Positions 17,325-27,032 of a stretch of DNA of 50,235 nucleotides are shown here, in pieces. A program made the position numbers and the translations under genes. The notes under the pieces are model-generated. The model was not told the origin of the DNA. It saw nothing but the letters and a program-made list of their open reading frames with translations, and ran no database searches. The first letter of the stretch is position 1. Each line of letters begins with the position of its first letter. This DNA is from Candidatus Jorgensenbacteria bacterium (GTDB lineage: Bacteria; Patescibacteriota; Minisyncoccia; UBA6257; GWB1-50-10), in assembly GCA_030648515.1 (NCBI GenBank), contig JAUSHK010000001.1, positions 73,688 through 123,922 of the forward strand, given 5' to 3'.

Positions 17325-18587
17325 CTAACTCCTAGCACCTATTTCCTCCTTCCCCATAAATTCCTGAAGCACTTTCGGGATTTTTACAGTCCCCTCTTTT
17401 GTTTGGTTGTTTTCTAAAATCGCAATAATCATTCTGCCAATGGCGATGCCTGTCGCGTTTAAAAGATGCAAATATTCTTTTTTGCCACCGGCAGTTTTGT
17501 ACTTCGCATTGATGCCGCTTGACTGGAAATCGGTCGTGTTGGAACACGAGTGCGTTTCGCGGTACGCGTCCTGGCCCGGAAGCCACGTCTCAACATCAAA
17601 CTGCTTTGCATCCACCCATCCCATATCACCAGTGCAATTTTGGACTACGCGGTACGGAAGCTCTAATTTCTTCACAAGCTCTTCCTGAATTGATAGGAGC
17701 AACTGATGTTCCTCATCGGATTTCTCAGGCAGAGAAAAAATAAACATTTCAACTTTATCAAACTGATGCACGCGCAAAATTCCTTTCATGTCTTTTCCAT
17801 ACGATCCCGCCTCGCGCCTAAAACAGCTTGAAAAACCGACATATCTTTTTGGCAAGCTCTCATTCGACAAAACTTCATCCATATGGAGCGGCCCCAGTGT
17901 GTGCTCCGCGCTACCGATAAGATACTGTTCGTCCTTCGGAAGATAATACCGTTCCTCTTTCTGATCCGAGGCCAGTCTCCCCATACCATGGAGAACCTGG
18001 GGTTTTATAAACATCGGAGGCAAAACTGGAGTGAACCCATGTGCCGCGATTGTTTTTACGGCGAACTGCACGAGCGCAAACTCAAGCATCGCCCCATCGC
18101 CCAATAGATAATTAAACCGCGCGCCGGCAACTTCAGCCGCCCGTTTTACATCTATAATTCCAAGCGCCTCTCCCAATGCAAGGTGGTCTTTCGGCTTGAA
18201 ATCAAAAATCGGTTTCTCTCCGACTTCGCGGAGAACAACGTTCTGAGACGCATCTTTGCCGACTGGAACATCTTCAAACGGAATGTTCGGCAACTTTTCC
18301 AATGCTTCATCGCGCTTCACACTAAGCTTGTTTTCTTCCACAGTGATATCCGAAATGCGTTTCTTCAAAAGCTGGGCTTTGCTTAAAAGATCTTCGCTCT
18401 GTTTTTTCGCCAGCTCTTTACTTAACGTGTTTTGTTCGCCATTCAATTGGCCGAGCGCCTCGGTCTTTGACCGCCAGTCCACGTCGAGACGCAAAAACTT
18501 ATCAACGAGTTTTGGGTCAATGTTTTTCTTCGCGATTCCGGCCTTAATGGCCTCTGGATTTTCTCTAATAAGATTTACGTTTAACAT
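17325..18587 (-). CDS. serS: seryl-tRNA synthetase
   Basis: 'MLNVNLIRENPEAIKAGIAKK', 'CFRREAGSYGKDMKGILRVHQFDKVEMF', 'LNATGIAIGRMIIAILEN'. Confidence 0.97.
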   Translation of the reverse strand: MLNVNLIRENPEAIKAGIAKKNIDPKLVDKFLRLDVDWRSKTEALGQLNGEQNTLSKELAKKQSEDLLSKAQLLKKRISDITVEENKLSVKRDEALEKLPNIPFEDVPVGKDASQNVVLREVGEKPIFDFKPKDHLALGEALGIIDVKRAAEVAGARFNYLLGDGAMLEFALVQFAVKTIAAHGFTPVLPPMFIKPQVLHGMGRLASDQKEERYYLPKDEQYLIGSAEHTLGPLHMDEVLSNESLPKRYVGFSSCFRREAGSYGKDMKGILRVHQFDKVEMFIFSLPEKSDEEHQLLLSIQEELVKKLELPYRVVQNCTGDMGWVDAKQFDVETWLPGQDAYRETHSCSNTTDFQSSGINAKYKTAGGKKEYLHLLNATGIAIGRMIIAILENNQTKEGTVKIPKVLQEFMGKEEIGARS

Positions 18588-18590
18588 ATT

Positions 18591-20066
18591 TTATTTCTCT
18601 TTTTTCATTAATGGGAATAGTACCGTTTCCCGCACCGGTTTATCGAGCAGTACCGCGAACAGCCGTTCTGACATGCCAAATCCCGCCGCCGGCGGCATGC
18701 CGTATTCGAGCGCTTCCAAGAAATCTTCATCAAGTCGCTGGGCTTCTTTATCCCCAGCCGCGCGCAGTTTCATTTGTTCCTCAAATCGCTTGCGCTGGTC
18801 AATTGGGTCATTGAGCTCTGAGAATCCTTTGCCAAGCTCGGTACCGCACGCAACTACCTGAAATCGCTCAACGCGCGCGGGATCGCTCTCCACGCGCTTC
18901 GCGAGCGGCTCAACTTCAACCGGAGGATTTACGAGAAAACAGGGCTCAATGAGATTCGGGCGCACAAGCTTTTTATAAATAGCGTCTATAAGCCGCCCCT
19001 TGCCCGCCTGCGCAGGCAGGCCTGCCTGCGGTTCTATTTTTATATCCAAACTCTTTGCTTTCCGAAACAGCTCGTCGCGGCTTGCGGTCGCAATGTCAAA
19101 CCCTGACGCTTTTTTAAACACTTCATAATAATCAATGGTTTTCCATTTCTTTCCCCAATCTATTGTCTTTCCGCCAAACGTCGTCTTTTTTGCGCCAAGC
19201 GTCGCAGTAATCACTTTTTTATAAAGCTCTTCCACAAATTTCATCATGTCGTTGTAATCGGCGTACGCCCAGTAACACTCCATCTGCGTATAATCCTGTA
19301 AATGCTCGCGGTCAATTCCCTCGTTGCGGAAAATTCTTCCGATTTCAAATACTTTTTCAAATCCCCCGACTAAAAGTTTTTTAAGCGGAAGTTCAAGCGA
19401 AATGCGAAGATAAAAATCCGTATCAAGCGCGTTATGATGCGTAACGAACGGCTCTGCCTCGGCGCCGCCCGGAGTCGGCTCAAGAACAGGCGTTTCAACT
19501 TCAAGAAAATTTTCTTTCGTTAAAAATGCCCGCACCGCGTTCCAAAACGCGTTTTTTTTCACAAAAATTTCGCGCACGCCGTCATTCGAAAGCAAATCAA
19601 GGTAGCGCTTTCTAAGACGCGTCTCCGCGTCCTCTAACCCGTACCGTTCAGACGGTATCGGGCGGATGCTTTTAGCGAGCATATGAACGCCGGTCGCGAG
19701 AATGCTTTTTTCACCGCGTTTCGTGGCGAACGCCGCGCCGCGCGCTTCAATAAAATCGCCGATATCAACGGTTTCCTTTGGCAGCGCGAAATTCTTGCCA
19801 AGTTCCTTCTCGTTTAAAACGAGTTGGATTGAGCCGCTCGCATCACGGAGATCAATAAAAAGAATTTTTCCCTGATCCCGCAGTCCGGAAATCCGCCCCG
19901 CGACCGCGACTGGTTTTCCGCCACGCGCGAGCGAGGTGAAATTTTTAAGAACCTCGCTGATTACAGTACGCTTCCCGGCAAAATGTGTACGGGAAGGAAA
20001 CGGACTTTCTACCGCGGCGTACCGTTCAAGTTTCGAGCGGCGTTCATGGATAAGGTCTTCAAGCAT
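18591..20066 (-). CDS. lysS: lysyl-tRNA synthetase (class II)
   Basis: 'FLEVETPVLEPTPGGAEAEPFVTHHNALDTDFYLRISLELPLKKLLVGGFEKVFEIGRIFRNEGID'. Confidence 0.96.
   Translation of the reverse strand: MLEDLIHERRSKLERYAAVESPFPSRTHFAGKRTVISEVLKNFTSLARGGKPVAVAGRISGLRDQGKILFIDLRDASGSIQLVLNEKELGKNFALPKETVDIGDFIEARGAAFATKRGEKSILATGVHMLAKSIRPIPSERYGLEDAETRLRKRYLDLLSNDGVREIFVKKNAFWNAVRAFLTKENFLEVETPVLEPTPGGAEAEPFVTHHNALDTDFYLRISLELPLKKLLVGGFEKVFEIGRIFRNEGIDREHLQDYTQMECYWAYADYNDMMKFVEELYKKVITATLGAKKTTFGGKTIDWGKKWKTIDYYEVFKKASGFDIATASRDELFRKAKSLDIKIEPQAGLPAQAGKGRLIDAIYKKLVRPNLIEPCFLVNPPVEVEPLAKRVESDPARVERFQVVACGTELGKGFSELNDPIDQRKRFEEQMKLRAAGDKEAQRLDEDFLEALEYGMPPAAGFGMSERLFAVLLDKPVRETVLFPLMKKEK
19005..19031. 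repeat. palindromic repeat inside lysS, in frame (QAGLPAQAG)
   Basis: CGCCTGCGCAGGCAGGCCTGCCTGCGG; contains GCAGGCAGGCCTGCCTGC palindrome. Confidence 0.75.
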
Positions 20067-20094
20067 GGGTAATATTCGATGGCTTCGCTATAAA

Positions 20095-20553
20095 CTACTC
20101 AATACCCTCAATTTCGTAAACAACCTCGCCTTTCGGGGTCTGCACCTGCGCGCGGTCTCCTATCTTTTTTCCAAGAAGTTCGCGGCCAACCGGCGATTCA
20201 TTTGAAATAAGCCCCTGCGCCGGGCTCGATTCGCTTGAGCCGACAATAATATATTCAAGAGGAACGCCGTCCTTTTTTACTTTCACTTTAGATCCGACTC
20301 GCACGGCCCCGGACCCTTCAGTTCGGCGGATGATAGCTGATGAACGAAGTAAATCATCAAGTTCCGCGATTCTTGTTTCAAGGCGCGCCTGTTCTTCGCG
20401 CGCTTCCATGTAATCCGAGTTTTCCGAAAGGTCTCCCAAATCTTTCGACTGCTTCAGGCGCTCGGCAACATTGAGCCGGCCGTGTTTCTTGAGATCATCC
20501 AACTCTTTTTCGATTTCGTCATGCCTCTCCTGCGTGAGATAATTTCGTGCCAT
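20095..20553 (-). CDS. greA: transcription elongation factor GreA
   Basis: 'YLTQERHDEIEKELDDLKKHGR', 'DLSENSDYMEAREEQARLETRI', 'SPVGRELLGKKIGD'. Confidence 0.95.
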   Translation of the reverse strand: MARNYLTQERHDEIEKELDDLKKHGRLNVAERLKQSKDLGDLSENSDYMEAREEQARLETRIAELDDLLRSSAIIRRTEGSGAVRVGSKVKVKKDGVPLEYIIVGSSESSPAQGLISNESPVGRELLGKKIGDRAQVQTPKGEVVYEIEGIE

Positions 20554-20579
20554 AGTTTTAATAAAATACGAAGAAAAAC

Positions 20580-22448
20580 CTAACGACTTTTAAGTCTGTT
20601 TTGATAGTACCACATGAGAACATCCCTGGCTACTGGAATGGTGTTTGCGCTCCCCTCGCGGGAGTTTTCAATAAGAACAAGGATTGCAATTTGCGGATTA
20701 TCCGCCGGCGCGAATCCGACAAAAAACGCATTGGTTTTCGTGTTATTTTCAACCTGCGCTGAACCAGTTTTTGCGGCAATTTCCATCGGGATGCTGTTCA
20801 AGAGATGCGCGGTTCCGTACGGCTCGCGTACAGCGTCCCGCATACCCTTATGAACGTACGAAATAATGTCCTGAATGTCGTTTCGTAAATCACGAAGAAC
20901 TACTGGCTGTGTTTCCTGGGAAACGGTCGATGAGGAATGCGCGGCATCTTCAATACTCTTTACGATGCGTGGCTTGTATATAGTACCGCCGTTCGCAATC
21001 GTGCTGATGTAATCAATGAGTCCTATCGGCGTGATTGAAAAATCGCCCTGCCCTATCGTGACGTTATACGTGTCTCCCAGCCTCCACGGCTGGCCGGTCG
21101 CTTTCTTTTTCCAATCCGGATCAGGCAAAAATCCAGTCGTCTCTCCTGGAAGATCAATATTTGTTTTTCCGCCAAGGTTGAATTTCTCCCACCATTTTTT
21201 AAGCAAGGTAATGCCCAGACCCTTTTGGTCACCGAATCCGCCGCCGACCGTGTAGAAATAGACATTGCTTGATTTCGCAAGTGCCGCAGCAAGATCAACC
21301 CAGCCCTGCGGCCTCCAGTCCAAAAATCTGCTCGGCGCATCGGGATTATACGGATTCGGAACGTCAATATACCCGGCTGAATAAATCTGTTTGTCAGGAG
21401 AAATAATTCCCTCGGAGAGTGCCGCTGATGCAACGAGTGGTTTTATAGTTGAGCCTGGATTATACTTCCCGCCGACAGCACGGTTAAATAGCGCTTGATT
21501 TTTTGAATTTAAAAAATCCGAAACGTTGTTTGCGTCAAATCCGGGAATCCCGACCATCGCAAGCACCTCGCCGTTCTGCGGATTCATCGCAATACCAACA
21601 CCGACATCACGACCCAAACTTTTGAGCGCTTGGTTAAGCCGGTTATAGAAAAATTCCTGGAGGTCGCGGTCTATATATGTGTTAATGGTACGCCCTGGCT
21701 TTGAATCATGCACTATGCGAGTATCCTGCATTTTTCCGAGCGCATTTTTAAACGTCGTATCTTCGCCGTTCGTGCCACGAAGGACATCATCGTAATATGC
21801 TTCAAGTCCGGCGCGCCCGATTTCGTCATCCATCACGAGCGTCGTGTCACGCTTTAAGTCGTCTGCATTCACAAGCCCCGTGTATCCGATGAGGTGCGAG
21901 AAAACGAGCGGCTCTTCCTGTACGCGCTTAAAACCGGCTTCAACAGTAACACCTGGCAAGCGCTCGGATGAAAGCGCGACAAGCTCTTCCTGAGAAAGAT
22001 CGGCTTGGAGCAAAATGCGGTCAGAGATCTGCCAATCGCGGTTTGTAATGTGTGCGGCAAGCTCCGTAATGTCGGCGTGTGTAAGCTCGGCAACACGCGT
22101 AAGGATTATGAGGCGCCCTTCGGACTCGCGCGGAAGCAGACGAGGAAGAAGATAGGCATTGAACGAGTGGTCATTTTGAACGAGCGGTTTGCCATATCGG
22201 TCCTGAATTATGCCGCGCGGGGCTGGAGTAACAACTGTGTCGCTGATATTCTGGAGCGCCCGGTCAGCGTAAAAACCGTGACGCACAGTGCTGAGATAAA
22301 GAAACTGCAAAAAAACAGCTCCAACCACGATAAATGCGACCGAGAGAAGAATAATAAAAACGCGCCGCTTGACCGGCACTTCGCGCACATCTTCTTTAAG
22401 AATGTGGTCAGCGAGAATATTCTCGATGGTAAGACGTGGATGTTGCAT
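20580..22448 (-). CDS. mrdA: penicillin-binding protein 2 (elongation transpeptidase)
   Basis: 'YNPGSTIKPLVASAAL', 'KSSNVYFYTVGGGFGDQKGLG', 'AAKTGSAQ'; start likely MQHPRLTIEN (22448), since the upstream ORF extension is repeat-derived. Confidence 0.92.
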   Translation of the reverse strand: MQHPRLTIENILADHILKEDVREVPVKRRVFIILLSVAFIVVGAVFLQFLYLSTVRHGFYADRALQNISDTVVTPAPRGIIQDRYGKPLVQNDHSFNAYLLPRLLPRESEGRLIILTRVAELTHADITELAAHITNRDWQISDRILLQADLSQEELVALSSERLPGVTVEAGFKRVQEEPLVFSHLIGYTGLVNADDLKRDTTLVMDDEIGRAGLEAYYDDVLRGTNGEDTTFKNALGKMQDTRIVHDSKPGRTINTYIDRDLQEFFYNRLNQALKSLGRDVGVGIAMNPQNGEVLAMVGIPGFDANNVSDFLNSKNQALFNRAVGGKYNPGSTIKPLVASAALSEGIISPDKQIYSAGYIDVPNPYNPDAPSRFLDWRPQGWVDLAAALAKSSNVYFYTVGGGFGDQKGLGITLLKKWWEKFNLGGKTNIDLPGETTGFLPDPDWKKKATGQPWRLGDTYNVTIGQGDFSITPIGLIDYISTIANGGTIYKPRIVKSIEDAAHSSSTVSQETQPVVLRDLRNDIQDIISYVHKGMRDAVREPYGTAHLLNSIPMEIAAKTGSAQVENNTKTNAFFVGFAPADNPQIAILVLIENSREGSANTIPVARDVLMWYYQNRLKSR

Positions 22449-22497
22449 AACTTGTAGTGAGTGGTGTCGAACCAACTTGTAGTGAGCAACGCCGAAC
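22449..22497. repeat. two tandem 24-bp repeat units AACTTGTAGTGAGYRRYGYCGAAC
   Basis: 22449-22472 AACTTGTAGTGAGTGGTGTCGAAC and 22474-22497 AACTTGTAGTGAGCAACGCCGAAC. Confidence 0.8.
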
Positions 22498-22964
22498 TAT
22501 GAAATTTGGCGCGTAATTAATGGTACGGCAACGCACCCTAGAAGTACATTATACAAAGCTTCAAGCGCAATGCGAAACCAAAGTGGTTCGAAGCCGGAAA
22601 GAACCGGAAGCACACTATTCAAGATAAGTGTTGTCCCAAGGATAAGTATAAAAAAATCTAAAATCCGATTCCCGGTTAAAAACTGTCTTGCAAAGCCAGC
22701 AAGCAGTGTGACTGTGATAAGCGCCACCATTTCCCAGAACCAGAACGGAAAAAACAGTACCGCAAAAAGAAGAACAAGTGCAGACGCGGCGGAAAAACGA
22801 AAAAATCCAAACCGGAGAAATGGAAGAACAATAAGAAAAATAAGAAGAAAGTTTGGGTTTACGTCAAGAACAGCGAGTGAGCGCGAGTATTGAAGTAAAG
22901 TAAAAAAAATTGCGAGTACCGCGGCGAGAGCGACAAAAAGGGTTAACGAGCGCGATTCAAACAT
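22497..22964 (-). CDS. mreD: MreD-like rod-shape membrane protein
   Basis: 155 aa multi-TM protein between mreC and mrdA. Confidence 0.65.
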   Translation of the reverse strand: MFESRSLTLFVALAAVLAIFFTLLQYSRSLAVLDVNPNFLLIFLIVLPFLRFGFFRFSAASALVLLFAVLFFPFWFWEMVALITVTLLAGFARQFLTGNRILDFFILILGTTLILNSVLPVLSGFEPLWFRIALEALYNVLLGCVAVPLITRQIS

Positions 22965-22966
22965 GG

Positions 22967-23611
22967 TTATGGAAAATCAGTTACAATAAGCGCACTTTGG
23001 ACGTCATTGAGCGTATAGCCAGGATCAATGTCTGCACTTTGCCAGAGATCGCGGTCCACTGCATGCACAAGTAAAATTGTGCCGGCAGAAGCGCCCAAAG
23101 GGAAATTTGGGGAACTATTTGTAATTATCTCCCCTTTTTGGATTGCGGCTTCTTTGGGGACAAATTCAATTACCGGCGTTTTCCCGCCGCGTAGAACCGC
23201 CTTTGTATTTTTTTCGCCGATATAGACACTACTTCGCCACGCGGGGTCAAAAATTGTTTCAACCTCGCTTTGTGTCCGCCGCACGGCGCTTATCCGCCCG
23301 AACAACACCCCTTCACGCGCTAAAACGGGCATATCAAGGCGTACACCATCATCCGAACCAGCGGCGACAACAATAACCCCTTGGTCGTTAAACGGGTAAC
23401 GCGAGTAGAGACGCGCCTCTATATAATGGCGCGTACGTATTGCGTCAGCTCTTTGTGCCTTGAGGGCCAAGAGTTCTGCGGCAAGCATCGCGGGCGAGAG
23501 AGGCGCGCTAGACACAGAGAGCCAATGTAGAATATTTCCGCGCGCAAAAATAAGTACGGCGATTATAATAAGCGCAACGCCGCTCACGATAAATGTGTAA
23601 ATTCCTTTCAT
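22967..23611 (-). CDS. mreC: rod shape-determining protein MreC
   Basis: 'GVRLDMPVLAREGVLFGRISAVRRTQSEVETIFDPAWRSSVYIG'; position next to mreB. Confidence 0.8.
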   Translation of the reverse strand: MKGIYTFIVSGVALIIIAVLIFARGNILHWLSVSSAPLSPAMLAAELLALKAQRADAIRTRHYIEARLYSRYPFNDQGVIVVAAGSDDGVRLDMPVLAREGVLFGRISAVRRTQSEVETIFDPAWRSSVYIGEKNTKAVLRGGKTPVIEFVPKEAAIQKGEIITNSSPNFPLGASAGTILLVHAVDRDLWQSADIDPGYTLNDVQSALIVTDFP

Positions 23612-23650
23612 AGCTAAATTGATTTGCAGTTTCTAATACTGCGAGCCCCA

Positions 23651-24676
23651 TTATCGTTCCTCGCTCGCGTGGGAAAAGATATTCAGGAGATGCTGATATT
23701 CCTGAAACTTGTCGCACAAAACTCCAGTGCCGCGCGCGACGCACGTTAAAGGATCTTCAATGACCGCCACTGGAACGCCTATTTCCTTCGACGCGAGTTG
23801 GTCAACACCCCGAAGCATGCTCCCACCTCCACAAAGATAAATTCCGTTTCTATACACGTCTCCGACAAGTTCCGGCGGCGCGTTTTCAATAACGTCCTTG
23901 ATTGCTTCAACAATGAGCTTCGCTGGGCGCGCAAGCCAAAAACGAACCTGCGTATCTTTAATAAGCGCCTCCCGCGGCAAACCGTTCTGTACATCGCGGC
24001 CGCGGATTACAAGCTCAAGTTTTTCGTTCATCGGAACGACGGACCCGACTGCGAGCTTAATCTCTTCCGCTGTCGGTTCGCCGATATTTAGTTTAAGCTC
24101 TTCACGGACTCCGCGGACAATTTCATTATTTAAATAATCGCCGGCAATTTTGAGCCGCCGTGAAACAACAATGCCCGAGAGCGAAATCATGGCGATATCG
24201 GTCGTGCCCGCGCCGATGTTTACGATAAAATGCGCAGTCGGCTGGTGAATATCAAGGCGACTACCAAGCGCAGCCGCAAGCGGCTGTTCAATAAGAAAAA
24301 CAGGCGTCGCGCCTACTTCTCGGAATAAATCCTCAACTGACTTCCGCTCAACTTCCGTGAGATTGGTCGGCACGCTCACAACAACCCTCGTCATCCATGA
24401 CCACGGAATGTTTTCGCGTTTCAGAAAGCTTTGAATCATTTCTTTCACCATATCAAAATCCGCGATAACGCCGTTTCCTACCGGCCGAAGCACGGTAATG
24501 TGGGCAGGCGTCCGCGAAAGCATTTTTTTCGCTTCTGCGCCGACTGCAACGATTCTGTTGGTAAGATTGTTATACGCGACAATACTCGGCTCATTCACAA
24601 TAATGCCGGCGCCACCAAGATAGATTTGCGTCGTATCGGTTCCTAAATCAATGCCAATGGTTTTCTTGAGAATCAT
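23651..24676 (-). CDS. mreB: rod shape-determining protein MreB (divergent paralog in mreBCD)
   Basis: 'TIGIDLGTDTTQIYLGGAGIIVNEPSIVAYN', 'IVNIGAGTTDIAMISLSGIV'. Confidence 0.93.
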   Translation of the reverse strand: MILKKTIGIDLGTDTTQIYLGGAGIIVNEPSIVAYNNLTNRIVAVGAEAKKMLSRTPAHITVLRPVGNGVIADFDMVKEMIQSFLKRENIPWSWMTRVVVSVPTNLTEVERKSVEDLFREVGATPVFLIEQPLAAALGSRLDIHQPTAHFIVNIGAGTTDIAMISLSGIVVSRRLKIAGDYLNNEIVRGVREELKLNIGEPTAEEIKLAVGSVVPMNEKLELVIRGRDVQNGLPREALIKDTQVRFWLARPAKLIVEAIKDVIENAPPELVGDVYRNGIYLCGGGSMLRGVDQLASKEIGVPVAVIEDPLTCVARGTGVLCDKFQEYQHLLNIFSHASEER

Positions 24677-24712
24677 AGAATAGTTTTTACATTAATAACC
24701 GGACAATTACAA

Positions 24713-25969
24713 TCAAGCGACAGCACTAACCGCGCGGACAAGATCCTTTTCGTCTATAATCTCTGCCTTCTTTTCCGAGCGACGCTTTATTTCAATTTGT
24801 TTTTTTGAAAGAAGCTTCTCGCTTAAAACGACTCTCCACGGCAAGCCGATAAGGTCGGCGTCTGCAAATTTCTCGCCGGCTGAAACATCCTCACGGTCAT
24901 CATACAAAACCTCAATTCCGGAGCGAACAAGGGTATTATAGACATGCTCGGCGCTCTTTTTCAATTCGGCGTCTGGCGACCCAACAGTCATTAGATGGAC
25001 CTGTGCCGGCGCAACGGACTCCGGCCATATCATTCCGTTCTCATCGTGGTACACCTCAACAATGGTTCCCATGAGCCGGCTAAGCCCGATTCCGTAACAT
25101 CCCATAACAACAGCTTTATCAGGGCCGTTTTTGTCCTTATAGGTGAGCTTAAACGCGGACGAATATTTCGTTCCAAGCTTAAAAATGTTTCCGACCTCAA
25201 TTGCTTTTTCTTTCTCAAGAGATTTTGCGCCGCACTCGGGGCACGAACTTTGCTCCCCGATAAGCTCATCATTCACGGCTGTGTGACACGCCTTGCAAAT
25301 ATGTATCGTGTCCTCCCCCGCCGGACACAGCGTCTGAAACTCGTGGGAATATTTTGAAAACGTGCCGCCGGAGGCCAGCGTATAGTAGGTTAAATCTCCG
25401 ATGCCAGCGCGATTAAAAATGGTGCGGTAAGCTTGTCCCATTTTTTTGTAATAGCTTTCAAGATCGGATTCGTCAGCGTGAAATGAATAGAGATCTTTCA
25501 TAAGAAACTCGCGGCCGCGCAAAAGTCCCGACTTCGCGCGCGATTCATCGCGAAACTTATTCTGAATCTGAAAAAGGTAAATCGGCAAATCCTTATATGA
25601 TAGGTTTGCTTTTCCGATAAGCGGCGTAATGACCTCTTCGTGCGTAGGACCGAGCGCAACTTCAATCCCGGAATTTGTGCTTGTGAATTTAAAAAGCGAA
25701 TCAAAATCTTTCCATCGCCCGGTTTGTTCCCACAGCGCCTTCGGCTGAAGAATCGGCATAAGTAGCTCTTCTCCGCCTGCCGCCGCCATTTCTTCGCGTA
25801 TAATCTTTTCTATCTTTTTCATGACGCGCAGTCCGAGTGGTAAAAACGTATACACGCCCGCCATCACTTTATCCACAAAGCCGGCGCGGGAAAGCAGCTG
25901 CGCGTTAATCGCCGCCTCATCCTTCGGCGGCTCCTTCCTGGTTTTAAATGGTATTTCTGATTGTCTCAT
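24713..25969 (-). CDS. proS: prolyl-tRNA synthetase, short form lacking the INS insertion
   Basis: 'VYTFLPLGLRVMKKIEKIIREEM', 'ALGPTHEEVITPLI', 'QIQNKFRDESRAKSGLLRGREFLMKDLYSFH'. Confidence 0.95.
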   Translation of the reverse strand: MRQSEIPFKTRKEPPKDEAAINAQLLSRAGFVDKVMAGVYTFLPLGLRVMKKIEKIIREEMAAAGGEELLMPILQPKALWEQTGRWKDFDSLFKFTSTNSGIEVALGPTHEEVITPLIGKANLSYKDLPIYLFQIQNKFRDESRAKSGLLRGREFLMKDLYSFHADESDLESYYKKMGQAYRTIFNRAGIGDLTYYTLASGGTFSKYSHEFQTLCPAGEDTIHICKACHTAVNDELIGEQSSCPECGAKSLEKEKAIEVGNIFKLGTKYSSAFKLTYKDKNGPDKAVVMGCYGIGLSRLMGTIVEVYHDENGMIWPESVAPAQVHLMTVGSPDAELKKSAEHVYNTLVRSGIEVLYDDREDVSAGEKFADADLIGLPWRVVLSEKLLSKKQIEIKRRSEKKAEIIDEKDLVRAVSAVA

Positions 25970-25974
25970 ATGGT

Positions 25975-27030
25975 TTAGAGCAAACGCCCAATATCCTGTA
26001 TTGTGACAAGAATCATGAGAAGAATCAAAGCGGCGAAACCAACGGTATTGATAATCCTCTCCACCCGCTCCGGAATCGCCGAACCCTTGACGCCCTCAAT
26101 AAGGAGAAAAAGGAACCTCCCGCCATCAAGCGCGGGAAATGGAATGAAGTTCAAAACCGCGAGATTAATGGAAATAATCGCAATGAGCTGAAAAAGATAC
26201 GCGAGTCCAAGTGACCCGGCGTTCGCGGCAAGGGTAAAAATTCCGACTGGGCCCGCCATGGTTTTTAAAATTTCAGGTTTTACAAAAATGTTCTTGAAAA
26301 AATTAATAAATCCAAGCGTAACCTGTACAAGAATATCTAGGGTAGTTTGAAACCCGTGTACGATAGCGGTAAAAAACTGCTCGCGGTCAAATCCGACGCC
26401 AGTGAGTGAAACGCCAAGTGCTCCCTCACCTTCAGGTGGTTTCTCCCGCCCGCGAAGCGTTATAGCGAGCGGCTTGCCGTTACGCTCAATCTGAATAGTC
26501 AAAACGGTTTTTATATTTTGCTTTACAAATGCGACAAAAGGATCCGGCGTCGCAATATCGGAAAGCACAGCGTTGCCGGCTGAGATGCGGAGCACGACAT
26601 CGCCGTTCATAATACCCGCCTCCGCCGCCGGCGAAAACGGAGCGACTTCCGAGATAACCGCCAGTTTCGGACTCCCCATCATAAAAACGCCGGAGATAAT
26701 AAGTCCCGCGAGAAACACGTTCATAAAAACACCCGCAAGCATAATAACGGAACGATTGAAGATTGGCTGCGAGAGGAAGCTCCGCGCGGCATCTGGAGCG
26801 TCCGGATTATGGTCGCCCTGCGTTTCTCCATAGATTTTTACGAATCCTCCGAGCGGGAAAACACCGATGGAATATTTTGTTTCCCCGTACCGCACCGAAA
26901 AAATGCGCGGCGGAAAACCAAAACTGAATTCATCCACGCGCACATGGAACGCTTTCGCGGCCAAAAAATGTCCGAGCTCGTGGACAACAATAAGCAATGA
27001 AAGACCAATAATGACAGCAAGTACAATCAT
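25975..27030 (-). CDS. rseP: site-2 protease RseP-like (M50) with PDZ
   Basis: 'VVHELGHFLAAKAF' HExxH, 'NFIPFPALDGGRFLFLLIEGV'. Confidence 0.93.
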   Translation of the reverse strand: MIVLAVIIGLSLLIVVHELGHFLAAKAFHVRVDEFSFGFPPRIFSVRYGETKYSIGVFPLGGFVKIYGETQGDHNPDAPDAARSFLSQPIFNRSVIMLAGVFMNVFLAGLIISGVFMMGSPKLAVISEVAPFSPAAEAGIMNGDVVLRISAGNAVLSDIATPDPFVAFVKQNIKTVLTIQIERNGKPLAITLRGREKPPEGEGALGVSLTGVGFDREQFFTAIVHGFQTTLDILVQVTLGFINFFKNIFVKPEILKTMAGPVGIFTLAANAGSLGLAYLFQLIAIISINLAVLNFIPFPALDGGRFLFLLIEGVKGSAIPERVERIINTVGFAALILLMILVTIQDIGRLL

Positions 27031-27032
27031 GG

